DNA of 64,000 nucleotides from Lachnospiraceae bacterium (GCA_021628825.1 JAJXRY010000001.1:1860001-1924000), one strand, 5' to 3'; shown: positions 19,974 to 29,170, counted from the first letter of the stretch. A program made the numbers and translations. Notes: generated by a model from the sequence alone, not told the origin.

Positions 19974-21160
19974 TTAACATCTCATATGCGCTAAAACAGA
20001 TGGTGTATGCTTATCTGGAAGATGTGAAACCATTTTTCCGCCACAGGAAGAACACCTGCATACATCTATGTTATATAGCAGCTTTATCATTTCAGCGGCA
20101 CTTCGATTTTTTTCAATGCAGAAATATATTTTTTTACATCCAAGCAGATTTCTACAGTGCGCCATCTTTTTGCTCTTGTTTCGGCACGACAGCAAACCAT
20201 AGTGCCGGATTCTGACAAAACGTTTTGGAGGAACATGCATTAAAAAAATCGACGGATGAATTCCTCGCCCGGAACTGTTTTCCTCTTTCCACTGACCTTT
20301 GTTTTTTTATAGTCTTTTTACAGCATATGTAACAGTTGCTTCCGTCATGGACTTGATCCGATGATTACTGATTGCTATCCTGTGAGTATATTTCCCAAGA
20401 TAATTTATGACTGACTGTGCTCCATTAAAAGTCTCCTTACAATAAGCAACCCAGTCTTTTTTATAGCACTCACCGAGAAGTTCTTTGAAGCAATAGTGGT
20501 TTTGATATTTCTCCGCTGTACCATGAAACTCAAGCTTTGAATCATTCCACAGGCTTTTTAATTCGCACAAATATTTCCCACGGAACACTTTTGCAATGAC
20601 CCCATACGGGAGAAAAAACTTCCCACCGGTATCTTTCCATTTGCTGTCCTTATCAAGTCCGCCACCAAGAACAATGGTATGGATATGAGGATGATAATTC
20701 ATTGCAGAACCCCAGGTATGAAGAATGCAGATATACCCTATATTAGCTCCCAGGTACTTTGAATCTTTTCGCCAGCTCGTTCAGAGTGGATGATGCAGCA
20801 TGATACAGTGCATCATACAGAAGTTTCTGATTGCTATAAATGATAGGATTCAATTCCTCAGGGACTGTGAATACCACATGATAATAGGGTGCATCCAGTA
20901 CATTCTCCTTCTGGGCATCAATCCATTTTTCTTTCGGAAACTCCTGACACATAGGGCAACACCTGCTTCTACAAGAGTTATTGTGAATGCTGATACATCC
21001 ACAGTCCTCACAGACACTTATGTTCACACCAAAAGCCCCGGTTTTTACAGTTCATGATGTGAAAAAGCTGCTTTTTTCTGTGGTAAGCAGGAAGCTCATG
21101 TTTTTCATAAACAGGATAAAACCGTTCAAAGACATCCTGTATCGTACAAGATTTTTCCAC
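19974..21160 (-). CDS. IS91-family HUH transposase, copy 1 (frameshifted)
   Basis: This rolling-circle-type transposase is about 395 residues when joined. The N-terminal zinc-finger module (CEDCGCISIHNNSCRSRCCPMCQ) is the IS91-type Zn-binding domain. The HUH metal site is NYHPHIHTIVLGGG, and the catalytic tyrosine pair with YxxxY spacing is INYLGKYTHRIAISN. A second cysteine module near the end (CRCSSCGG) is typical too. The start is GTG at 21160 (VEKSCTIQDVFERFYPVYE), two bases after the recombinase stop. Frame breaks occur near 21045, 20755, 20310, 20240 and later, mostly in homopolymers. It nicks and transfers single-stranded DNA at the element ends. Confidence 0.85.
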
Positions 21161-21162
21161 GA

Positions 21163-22011
21163 TTACTCACCACCCATCTCATCAAATGGGCTTCTGATAC
21201 CGAGCAGAGTCTTATTGCTTACATGAAGATAAATCTCTGTTGATCTTGGATCACGGTGTCCCAAAAGGGCCTGAATATATTTCACGTCACACCCGGATTC
21301 AAAAAGATGGCTTGCGAAACTATGGCGCAAACAGTGTGTAGAGACATGCTTCTGAATTCCAGACCTTTTTGCACTTTTACGGAAGAACTGAATGACACTG
21401 TCCTTCACAAGATAATCGCCAGACCATGAACTTGGAAACAGAATCCCTGTTGGTATGCCGCATTTAAACCAGTATTCTGTAAGTATCTCAAGTGTACGGT
21501 CAGCAAGCAGGGTATAACGGTCAAAGCGGCTTTTTGCCATCACGGATGTGTATTGTTTTTATTGGTGCGTGAAATGTCATCCTAGTGAAGGTGTGTGACT
21601 TCTGATACCCGAAGACCACCTGAATACATTGTAGCAATCATGGCTTTATGTTTCAGGTTTGACGTTGCATCCAGAATCGCTGATATCTCTGCTTTCGTAA
21701 GTACGATTGGCAGGCTCCTGTCTCTTTTTCATACGTGGGATATCATCGTCATCCCAATTCATTTTTAATACTTTTTTATAAAAGAAACGAATACCGGAAT
21801 GATAGTGGTTGTATGTCTCCGGTGAAATCCCGGAAAGTCTTTTTTCGGTCAGAAATGTGTCAACATCATCTGTTGTCAGAGCATCTATTGGCTTATCAAT
21901 ATATTTTTAAAAAAAGTGAGCAATACTTGTACAGTAAGCATGAATAGTAGAATCTCTTAGATTCCGTTTGTTTGCAGCATTTGTAATCTGGCTAAATATT
22001 TCATCGTACAT
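21163..22011 (-). CDS. Element-encoded tyrosine recombinase, copy 1 (frameshifted)
   Basis: This is a tyrosine recombinase of about 283 residues. The N-terminal SAM-like core-binding domain reads MYDEIFSQITNAANKRNL and later YHSGIRFFYKKVLKMNW. Catalytic residues are visible after correction: Arg in MYSGGLRVSEV, HCLRHSFASH (HxxR), LLGHRDPRSTEIYLH (His and nucleophile Tyr). The start at 22011 lies after GGAGG, which is inside a hairpin (22020-22067). Breaks occur near 21907, 21715 and 21560. It is 35-50% like the copy 2 protein by eye. Its role next to an HUH transposase is not established; it may resolve or integrate circular intermediates. Confidence 0.8.
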
Positions 22012-22019
22012 AATAAAAT

Positions 22020-22067
22020 CCTCCATGTAAAATCAGTAGTTGATGAAAAAACCTGCTTACATGGAGG
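22020..22067 (-). promoter_or_regulatory. Hairpin covering the recombinase ribosome-binding site, copy 1
   Basis: Perfect 11-bp arms CCTCCATGTAA and TTACATGGAGG enclose 26 bases. On the minus strand the 3' arm holds the GGAGG ribosome site nine bases before the ATG, so folding would block translation start. Copy 2 has an equivalent hairpin with a base-pair change. Confidence 0.65.
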
Positions 22068-22384
22068 TGCATTAGCATAATAAAACCGCTTGTCAGAAAA
22101 ACGGTCAAATGGTATTCTTTTCATAGGCAGTGGTGTCTTTCTGTATTGAATTGTTTTGTGTGGTAACTTTACAATATCAAATACTGGTAAGAATTTCCAT
22201 TGCCTATTTTATTATTGAGAAAAAGAAAGCTGCGCCACAGCCTTGGCAGGCCATTGCGCAGCGATTTTTGTTCAATTGGAAGTTGTATAAGTTCTTTACA
22301 TAGAGAAAATAACACTTTTCCTGTCTATCCATTACAAATACTGATTGGTGATTTTTTTAGCAAAATTTGTTTCCATTGTCCATG

Positions 22385-22756
22385 TTACAGCCTCACAATT
22401 TTTTTCATTATCAATACTGTAAGTAGATCATCAATTCCTTTCTCCTTCCATGCTTGTAAAAAAACTTTCTTGTAGGATGTCCGAAAATTTCTTGGCGTAA
22501 AACTTCATCTGTAGACACCTCAATTTCTCCTGTCACCCGGATTTGTACACCATTTGCATTAAAGCACATTTCAGCTTTGGGATTAAGCTGAAGTTGTTTA
22601 AAAACATCTTTTGTTGAAGCTGTATGAAACACAATCCCATTTTTATCGGCTCTAAATAACATCATACCTCTTACCCTTGGTTGATCACCATCCATTGTTG
22701 CTAAATAAAATCCTAAATTTTTCATTAATTAGTTCATATATCTTTTGTTCTTCCAT
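22385..22756 (-). CDS. Pyridoxamine 5'-phosphate oxidase-like flavoprotein (frameshifted)
   Basis: This is a split-barrel FMN-binding protein of about 124 residues. Family features are NLGFYLATMDGDQPRVRGMM, the GIVFHTASTKDVFKQLQLNPKAEMCF segment split by a turn, VTGEIEVSTDEVLRQEIF and a C-terminal LQAWKEKGIDDLL after correction. This group (PPOX-like) reduces or binds small molecules with F420 or FMN; its true substrate is unknown and vitamin B6 synthesis is unlikely. Breaks lie near 22725 and 22468 in A/T runs. It is the last gene of a MarR, C_GCAxxG_C_C, PPOX series with 12-base spacing, and may act in redox detoxification under the MarR regulator. Confidence 0.8.
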
Positions 22757-22768
22757 AGTACAATCCCC

Positions 22769-23217
22769 CTAACATATTCCTTCATTTATCATTTCATCAA
22801 GTATTTCAGCCACACTTCGTACCATTGCAGGACAAAATGTTGTAAACAAATTTTCCTTCTTGATAATCTTCATATCTTCTTCCTTGGTCAAATCATATCC
22901 CAATAATTCACGGCATACGACGCTACCATTTTTCTTGATAAAACGATTCATAAATTCTTCAGATATACCATATGCTTTTCTTTTACTTTCCATATCGTTA
23001 CTATCATAATGTCCACATCTTAATCCTAAAACCATCAGAGCCCCCGCCACAGCTCCACATAATTCACCTTTTCTTTCCCCACCTCCAAAGTTAGTTGCTA
23101 ACATCAATGCCATCTTTTCATCCATTCCCATTTCCGTAGCATAAGTAGTAAATACTCCCTGGGAACAATTAAAATTATTACTATAATACTCAACTGCTTT
23201 TTTTCTGCATGATTCAT
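22769..23217 (-). CDS. C_GCAxxG_C_C family probable redox protein (one frameshift)
   Basis: This is a protein of about 149 residues with the conserved cysteine pattern that names the family: FNCSQGVFTTYA, GGGERKGELCGAVAGALMVLG, RCGHYD, GSVVCRELLG and FTTFCPAMV. The spaced cysteines suggest metal or redox-cofactor binding, and the function is not known. The start at 23217 (MNHAEKKAVEYYSNN) has GAGGTGAG upstream and overlaps the regulatory gene end by spacing of only five bases. The A run at about 23203 is one base short. It belongs to the MarR-led operon. Confidence 0.85.
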
Positions 23218-23222
23218 CGTTC

Positions 23223-23667
23223 TCACCTCAATCTTTTTAATTCATTTGCTTCGCAAGCAACATTATACAACTCAAGGGCCTCAATCACCTGATTTCTCTT
23301 CTCTTCTGGAATTCTATCAAGAATACTTTTAAATTTTATATTCATATTATTCTCTATTTGGTTAAATCTTTCACTTCCTTTTAACAGTAAGATTCAATAC
23401 CACATATCTTCTATCTTCTTTTGATGGCTTTCTTTCTACAAACTCCTTTTGAACCAATTCCTCAACCATCCTACTAATACCACTTTTATCAAGTCGCAAT
23501 ATTCCTGCTAGTTCTTTTACAGAAATATCTGGTTTGCGTCCTATTTCAACAAGTATGAAGCACTGCGTGTCGCTTATTCCACAACAACAGCAATCAGATT
23601 TGTTGATATTCCCAAGATTCATTTCTAATCTACGTGTATTCTCCCTAAATAATTTAACTTGATCCAT
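23223..23667 (-). CDS. MarR-family regulator with a four-cysteine N-terminal motif (one frameshift)
   Basis: This is a winged-helix repressor-type protein of about 148 residues. The fold is clear: ISVKELAGILRLDKSGISRMVEELVQKEFVERKPSKEDRR split over recognition helix and wing. The N-terminal helix contains INKSDCCCCGISDTQCF, five cysteines in 12 residues. Similar MarR proteins with CCCCGIS-like text occur, from family knowledge, beside arsenite methyltransferase genes in clostridia, so thiol or metal(loid) sensing is plausible. No arsM is present here. The break near 23372 (KRK-stop) repairs to a C-terminal dimer helix ending at 23223. It leads an operon and probably regulates itself via the dyad at its promoter. 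Confidence 0.85.
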
Positions 23668-23688
23668 AACATCACTCCTTATGCTTGA

Positions 23689-23722
23689 ATAATACGTTAA
23701 TTAGTTGCGTTTGTCAACTGTT
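23689..23722 (-). promoter_or_regulatory. Promoter and probable operator of the MarR operon
   Basis: On the minus strand a perfect TTGACA (23712-23717) and TATTAT (23689-23694) are 17 bases apart. The dyad AGTTG-ACAAACG-CAACT overlaps the -35 box, and a second AGTTGACAAA copy lies just upstream, as expected for a MarR autorepression site. Confidence 0.65.
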
Positions 23723-23823
23723 TATTTTGTCAACTAAATAGAGTTCAATACTAAATGTACTGAACTCTTTCACAAACATATTATCAATCAACTATTAAAT
23801 AGGAATTTACTATCCTTACAAAT

Positions 23824-24049
23824 TCAAATAATCACCTGTGTTCCTATTCGTATTGTCTTGTCAGAGCATCCTTCTAGGTGCTTTGCTGTCAAAAACATAT
23901 CCAGAAATTCTCCGTTATCCGTTTGCAAATAGTCAGCTAGATTATTTTCTGACAAACGGTTAACTAACACTTCCTGTAATTTCTGCATCTGTGTATGCAT
24001 TTAATACCTCTGCCATATCATTGATAATGTTATAAATCTCTTTACCCAT
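23824..24049 (-). pseudogene. N-terminal fragment of a tyrosine recombinase
   Basis: The minus strand encodes MHTQMQKLQEVLVNRLSENN and LQTDNGEFLDMFLTAKHLEGCSDKTI, the typical core-binding N terminus of phage-type integrases, and stops after about 58 residues. No catalytic domain follows. An overlapping frame (MGKEIYNIINDMAEV) begins slightly upstream. It is a remnant of a third integrase inside the inter-IS region. Confidence 0.5.
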
Positions 24050-24151
24050 AAGAACACACTCCTTTTTGAAGGAGTATATCGCAGAAAAATAGGCACAGCA
24101 ACAGAGCGTATTACTGAAATTTGTGGGTGAGATTGAATATCTCTTTAATAC

Positions 24152-25043
24152 TCAATTCCTTTTCGTCTTTACGCAAATGATGACTGCTACAATAATCATT
24201 GGAATCATACTGATAATACCGATATATGCCGGTCCCAGTATTGCCATATTGGAATATTCAGGTTTTTACCAGATATGCAAAGATGGTAAATGCATTGATA
24301 GCACCATGCATAAGGGATGGCAACCAAATGGTTTCTGTCTTTTCATATACATAATCAAGTAAAATACCCATCATAATAGTAGAGATACAGAATACGATTG
24401 GCCCAAGTACCGGTGCGCCGATATATTCTTTTCCATACTCATAACCGGCAAAAAAATCATGATCGGCCAGTGCCAAGCACCCCAGATTGCACCACCCACA
24501 ATACGGCCTTTGGTGTCACCAAACTTTTTCTTCAAATACGGATACAGTGCACCTCGCCAACCAACCTCTTCGCCTAATGCGACAAACATATTCAGAAATG
24601 GTGCAATTGTCACAGCTTGAACAGACGTAATCAGCAGATACATTGGTATCGTGATACCCCTGTGCCTCGAACTGTTCCAACGCTCCCGCTTCCTCTAAAA
24701 GACCTCTTAACGTCATAAATTCAGAGTCAAATGTATCCGGGAAAATCACAAAAAACAAGACCCCTCCAAGGATACTTAATAACGCCGGCATCCAAAGGGC
24801 AAAGAATACATAACGAAGTTTCCCTTTTAAATGTGGTACCCATCCCATACCTTTTAGCGGGATTCTGGCTACCAGTACACCAAGGAACGGCATAAACATG
24901 GTAATCATCACTATAACAGTAAACACTATCTGATTTCCATTATTACTAAAAACACTTGCTATCATTTCTAAAATCCAAGCTAGTCCAAATGCGACTGCCA
25001 TGTATATCACAAATTGTTTCTTACTCAAATTAATTGTTTCCAT
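24152..25043 (-). CDS. CPBP-family intramembrane metallo/glutamic protease (frameshifted)
   Basis: This is a polytopic membrane protein of about 297 residues with complete CPBP motifs: FVALGEEVGWRGALYPYL (EExxWR), GGAIWGAWHWPIM (second motif His) and LPSLMHGAINAFT (HxxxN). Eight or so hydrophobic helices are visible, beginning KKQFVIYMAVAFGLAWILEM. CPBP proteins in Firmicutes are linked to immunity against peptide bacteriocins and to membrane protein processing. Breaks near 24645, 24460 and 24265 lie in short homopolymers, and corrections restore the frame to TGA at 24152. It is the second CPBP protein in the island; the first (17844-18596) is quite different in sequence. Confidence 0.8.
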
Positions 25044-25061
25044 TATGCATCCACCTCTTTT

Positions 25062-25783
25062 CTATATACTTCCAAACTCCAAATTTTTCCTCCTACAACT
25101 AGGACAAGTTAACTTTCTCATCTTTTGGATTATGATTTGCCAACAGAGTTTCCATTTTTCCTTGGTTGAAATCTGGTATGGCATTCCGGACAAATATACT
25201 CTATCCGTTTGTACCAATAGTTTGCTAAAAAAAGACAGCACAAATAGTATACACTGCCGTAGTTACAAAAATGGTATCCAAATTCCTTGTAATATACCAA
25301 TAACAAAAGTTACAATTCCTGTGATTTCTACAGGAATTCCTACGATCAGCATTTTTTTGTACATTTTCTTTTCGCTTTTCTTTTTTTCCTCCATAATCGA
25401 TGATATGTCATGAATTGTTTTTTTGCGACCCATCCTTGAAAGAAGTCAAAAAAATTTCTTATATTTTTTTATTTTTTTCTAATTGCTCTGTTTTTCTTAA
25501 TATCTGCCTGAAGGTTTTTTTATTCAGTTCATCAAGCAAAAGTTCAATTACTTTTTTTAGACTCATCAGATTCCAATATTTCAGCAATATCTTTAATAGA
25601 GATATCTAAGTCTCTCAAAAAGCATATTGTTTCCAATGTAGCAACATCCTTTTCAGAGAACAGTCTTCGTCCTCCCTCTGTCAAATCCGTTGGCACAAGA
25701 ATACCTCTTTCATCATAGTATTGAATGGTTCTTACTGAAACATTACACTTCTTTGCAAGTTCTCCTGTTGTATATAATGACAT
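25062..25783 (-). CDS. MerR-family regulator fused to a membrane and zinc-ribbon tail (frameshifted)
   Basis: Correcting A/T-run indels joins three blocks into one protein of about 240 residues. First is a MerR winged helix (MSLYTTGELAKKCNVSVRTI, YYDERGILVPTDLTEGGRRLF, ETICFLRDLDISIKDI). A coiled-coil and basic linker follow (VIELLLDELNKK, HDISSIMEEKKKS). Then come two hydrophobic helices (LIVGIPVEITGIVTFVIGIL) and a zinc ribbon (YICPECHTRF ... KLTCPSCRRKN). The start at 25783 has AAAGGAGG upstream; an earlier in-frame start lacks one. Such MerR-DUF fusions occur in Lachnospiraceae from memory of the family, and a membrane-linked sensor is inferred. Two separate genes remain possible. Confidence 0.65.
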
Positions 25784-25817
25784 ATCCTGCCTCCTTTCAA
25801 GGTCCATATTAGTATAT

Positions 25818-25852
25818 AACGCTGCGTGACAAGCAATATATCACGCTGCGTT
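25818..25852 (-). promoter_or_regulatory. Dyad upstream of the MerR gene, probable operator
   Basis: AACGCTGCGTGA and TCACGCTGCGTT form a 12-bp near-perfect inverted repeat (one central mismatch) with an 11-base spacer, 35 bases before the MerR ATG. A TATACT box lies at its edge. MerR regulators typically bind such dyads in their own promoter. Confidence 0.6.
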
Positions 25853-25913
25853 ATTTTTTTAATTTTTTACGCAAATAATTAATTTCTCATATCAACCAGA
25901 CAGTGAGAGAAAT

Positions 25914-26491
25914 TCAAATTTTCATGTGTTCGACAAACTGGAATTGTCTAAAATAGTAAGCCGTACCGCTTACTATTTTTTCTTTTACTGCTGAAACAGT
26001 ATCTTTGATTGAATGCGTAGTTGTATCTATAACATTTAATTCATAGATTCCCAAATTGAAAATTGCTTCCACATTGTTTCAACTAATTCAATATTTGTTT
26101 CTCTGTCTAACTTTGAGCGTTCGATAGCTCGCTTCATAGTTTCTTCTTTACTTGCCCTTAAAACGATATAGTGTACTTCATAATGCTCTTGAACAATGTT
26201 GAGCCACGGCTCTAAAAACCACGGTCCTACAATGCCATCTACAATTACATCATATCCACCACGAGCATATCGCTTCGCAGCTTCTAAAAACGCTTCAATG
26301 ACAATCAAATTTTGCTCATTTGATTCTGGCAAATGCGGTGGTATTGCCCCTTTAATCAAATAATGATAAAAGTCATCTGTGTGCATATGCACAGACTTTT
26401 CCAAATCTGATTCTTTTGCAACAACAGATGCCGTTGTAGTTTTTCCTGTCCCCGGCGCACCTGTGATTACAATAATTCTACCTTGATTCAT
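25914..26491 (-). CDS. P-loop AAA/kinase-like protein (one frameshift)
   Basis: This is a small cytosolic P-loop protein of about 192 residues. Walker A is IIVITGAPGTGKTTTASVVA. A DD pair occurs in MHTDDFYHYL, and a possible lid reads LRASKEETMKRAIERSKLDRETN. The fold resembles shikimate/gluconate-kinase or chloramphenicol-phosphotransferase-like AAA_33 proteins that phosphorylate small molecules. The substrate cannot be named. An indel near 26050 separates the last 45 residues (ELNVIDTTTHSIKDTVSAV), which restore a normal C-terminal helix. It ends close to the inverted IS copy on its upstream side. Confidence 0.75.
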
Positions 26492-26721
26492 CTATATTTT
26501 ACCTCCACAAATCTCGATTGAACAAAATCGCTGCGCGATGGCCTGCCAAGGCTGTGGCGCAGTTTTTCTCTTTAACTTAAAAAGGCAGTAGATAATGAGC
26601 CCTAAAAGTAGTATTGTTAAATCACCACAAAATAACAATCGAACAGGATCATCATTAACACTGCCATGAATAGAATAACACCGGAATCTCTTTTTCTCAA
26701 GAGGGTATCTTTAATACGTGG

Positions 26722-26769
26722 ACCTCCATGATGGCAGTGACTCATTAACGTTACTAGTATCATGGAGGT
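26722..26769 (+). promoter_or_regulatory. Hairpin covering the recombinase ribosome-binding site, copy 2
   Basis: Perfect 11-bp arms ACCTCCATGAT and ATCATGGAGGT enclose 26 bases and bury the GGAGG site of the gene starting at 26775. Position, loop length and arm core match copy 1, while the inner two pairs change from TA/TA to AT/AT, a compensated change. Confidence 0.7.
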
Positions 26770-26774
26770 TTATT

Positions 26775-27665
26775 ATGTACGAAAAATATTTTAACAAGCT
26801 CAGAGAGGAATGCCTGATTCGTAACAGGTCCTCCCGAACTGCAGATACCTATATCATCAACATACGTCACTTTATGAAGTGGACAGGCTATAAACCAATG
26901 GAAGATTTATCCCTTCAGGATGCCAGATCATTTATACTGGAAAAACGTAATTCCGGTCTTTCATCTGCAACCTGCAACTTTTATAATTCTTCCATTTGTT
27001 TCCTATACAAACATGTCTTACACATCCCATGGAATCAGGACATTGTTCCAAGAATGCGATTGGATGTAAAACTTCCGAAAGTGCTCTCTCTTGAAAAAAT
27101 TGAAAAGTTAATCGATTCTGCAACCGAAATTCGTAACAAAGCAATCATTGCCCTGCTTTATTCATCTGGAATGCGTGTAGGAGAACTTGTTTCTCTTAGA
27201 CCTGAAGATATCTATATGAGCACTATGCAGGTATATATTTCCAAAGGGAAGAATCATCGTGACAGATGGACAATTCTTTCAGAAAGAGCCCTTGATTTAC
27301 TAAAGGAATACTGGAGAAGTTATCCGGTAAAAAGAGAGTACCTTTTTGTTTCTTTAGATGCTCCTCATAACCCACTAAAAGTGAGTGGTGTTGAAATCAT
27401 GCTCAGGGCAGTTGCAAAAACAGCGGGCATTAAAGCACATCCGCATACGCTTCGACATTCCTTTGCAAGTCACATGATTGAGCAAGGTGTCCCAATCAAC
27501 TATGTACAAGCAATGCTTGGACACCGCTGTCTGGAATCAACACAGGTATACATCCACATATCCAATAAAACTGTTATGGGAATAAAGAGTCCGCTTGATC
27601 ATCCTGTTAAGAAAAAACGGGGGCGTAAAGCTAAGAGAAACGCAGGTGATGCAAATGAATCATGA
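26775..27665 (+). CDS. Element-encoded tyrosine recombinase, copy 2
   Basis: This is a 296-residue tyrosine recombinase with an intact frame. The N-terminal SAM-like domain (NRSSRTADTYIINIRHFMKW) is followed by the catalytic domain with the full R-H-R-H-Y set: YSSGMRVGELVSL, HPHTLRHSFASHMI, MLGHRCLESTQVYIH. The C terminus is Lys/Arg-rich. The ATG at 26775 (MYEKYFNKLREE) follows GGAGG, which lies in a hairpin; longer upstream starts would include the hairpin itself. Its stop overlaps the start region of the transposase gene (ATG at 27655), so the pair is translationally linked. Confidence 0.9.
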   Translation: MYEKYFNKLREECLIRNRSSRTADTYIINIRHFMKWTGYKPMEDLSLQDARSFILEKRNSGLSSATCNFYNSSICFLYKHVLHIPWNQDIVPRMRLDVKLPKVLSLEKIEKLIDSATEIRNKAIIALLYSSGMRVGELVSLRPEDIYMSTMQVYISKGKNHRDRWTILSERALDLLKEYWRSYPVKREYLFVSLDAPHNPLKVSGVEIMLRAVAKTAGIKAHPHTLRHSFASHMIEQGVPINYVQAMLGHRCLESTQVYIHISNKTVMGIKSPLDHPVKKKRGRKAKRNAGDANES

Positions 27666-28825
27666 TATCACCATTCAGGATATATTCCATCGATTTCTTC
27701 CGCAATACTGTGAGACACACAACTTTTTCTCCACAACAGCAACTAACGGCACTGTGTATCTCCAAATGCCATACTCTTGAAATGGGAGCCAATTTAAGCG
27801 AATGCGAAAGCTGTCACAAGAAATATATTCATTATAATTCCTGCAAGAACCGTCACTGCCCCATGTGTCAAGGAATGGAGGTCGATGAATGGATTGACAA
27901 ACAGCAGGAAAATGTACTGGATGTTCCATACTTTCATACGGTCTTTACAGTTCCAGAAGAATTATATTCCCTGATTTATTCAAATCAGAAACTCCTTTAT
28001 GATGCTTTTGTACCATGCAGCACATCAAACAATGACAGAGCTGTCTGCGGATCCGAAACATCTTGGAGCAAGGATTGGATATATCTGTGTACTTCATACT
28101 TGGGGCTCCAGAATGAATTATCATCCTCATCTCCACACCATTGTTCTCGGCGGTGGACTTGATGCTGCAAACAAGTGGAAGGATAAAGGAAAGAAGTTTT
28201 TCTTTCCGGTTAAGGTCATGTCTGCCGTCTTCAAAAAAAGTATTATCTTCGTGAACTGAAACAACTCTGGGAAGATAAAAAACTTGAGTATCATGGAACG
28301 GTTGCACATTTAAAAAATCGTTATGAATTCAAAGCTTTACTGAATTCCCTCTACGAAAAGAACTGGGTTGTATATACGAAAGAGGCATTCAATGGAGCTA
28401 ATTCTGTGATCCGGTACCTTGGCCGTTACACTCATCGTATCGCTATCAGTAATCGCAGAATCGTCAGTATGACAGATGAGACGGTTACCTATCTCGTAAA
28501 GGATTACAAAAAAATGGTGGTAAATATATCGAGCAAAACCATCAAAGGAACAGAGTTTCTGCGAATGTTTCTGATGCATGTGCTCCACTAAAGGTTTTTG
28601 TCCGAATTCGTCACTATGGCCTGCTTTCCTGTAGGAACAAGAAAGAAAAAGATGACTCTCTGCCGGAAGCTTCTCAACGGCATTCAATATATTTCAAAAC
28701 TCCGAGGCAAAAACCTCTGCGGAGAAGCTGATGATCCTTTACAAAAAAAGGATATCTGTAAGTGTGAAGCCTGTGGAGGAAATCTTCTTTCGCTATCTCT
28801 TCGAGGACACTACATGTTGACTTGA
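27655..28825 (+). CDS. IS91-family HUH transposase, copy 2 (frameshifted)
   Basis: The joined product is about 390 residues. It starts MNHDITIQDIFHRFLPQYCE and has the IS91 zinc module (CESCHKKYIHYNSCKNRHCPMCQ split by spacing), VPYFHTVFTVPEELYSLIY, the HUH site MNYHPHLHTIVLGGG, the tyrosine pair in IRYLGRYTHRIAISN, and a C-terminal zinc module (CKCEACGGN). Breaks near 27730, 28015, 28240, 28510 and 28590 are mostly at homopolymers. It overlaps the recombinase gene by 11 bases. The tyrosines are expected to form the covalent DNA link during rolling-circle transposition. Confidence 0.85.
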
Positions 28826-29170
28826 ACGAAGGAATCTGAATACTGAAAAAAACAGCCGTCTGAATGAAGGCTTATTAAGTGCACCCTTCATTCGATAAGA
28901 CAAGTTACTATTTTTGAATATACGATGGAATCAGTTTCCAATGCATAGATTCTTTGGTAAAATCAAGAAGAAGGAAATCGATTGAAGCTCCATACTGTAT
29001 CGGCTGGAGTGACGCGATTTTGTTCAATCGGTAAAAATCGGTGTGCAGTCCAGAGAAAAGGGCAGCTATCAAAAGATGGTAAGCTGTTTTTTTCTCTGTC
29101 CTGACGCCGATTGTTCACGTATCAATTTGTTAATTTGTTTTATTATAGCACATGTAACCCCCTTCACAAT

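Larger units (their letters stand above)
19706..22278 (-). mobile_element. IS91-like element, copy 1: tyrosine recombinase plus HUH transposase
   Basis: The element runs from its 5' end at 22278 to its 3' end near 19706. The 5' end is CAATTGAACAAAAATCGC followed by a short hairpin (CTGCGC/GCGCAG). The 3' end has an inverted version (GTGAACAAAGTCGC on the plus strand at 19789-19802) and then a long imperfect hairpin (19706-19778). Within it are two genes, recombinase and transposase, separated by two bases. The same ends and gene order occur in copy 2 (26515-29105), but the proteins are clearly diverged, so the copies are not a recent duplication. Some known IS91-family elements also carry an integrase-like gene. 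Confidence 0.75.
26515..29105 (+). mobile_element. IS91-like element, copy 2: tyrosine recombinase plus HUH transposase
   Basis: The left end CGATTGAACAAAATCGC (26515-26531) is matched by a perfect 17-bp inverted copy at 29014-29030. Both ends carry hairpins: CTGCGC/GCGCAG directly inside the left end, and a CAGAGAAAA...TTTTCTCTG hairpin (29047-29098) outside the right inverted copy. The left-end ~45 bases are almost identical to the corresponding end of copy 1, although the proteins differ strongly. The two copies point away from each other, with 5' ends facing the 4.2-kb region between them. Confidence 0.8.

Noticed and set aside
19706..29105. Classical composite transposon made of two identical IS copies
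   Set aside because: The two copies encode clearly diverged proteins and share only the terminal sequences, so recent joint transposition of the whole block is not supported.
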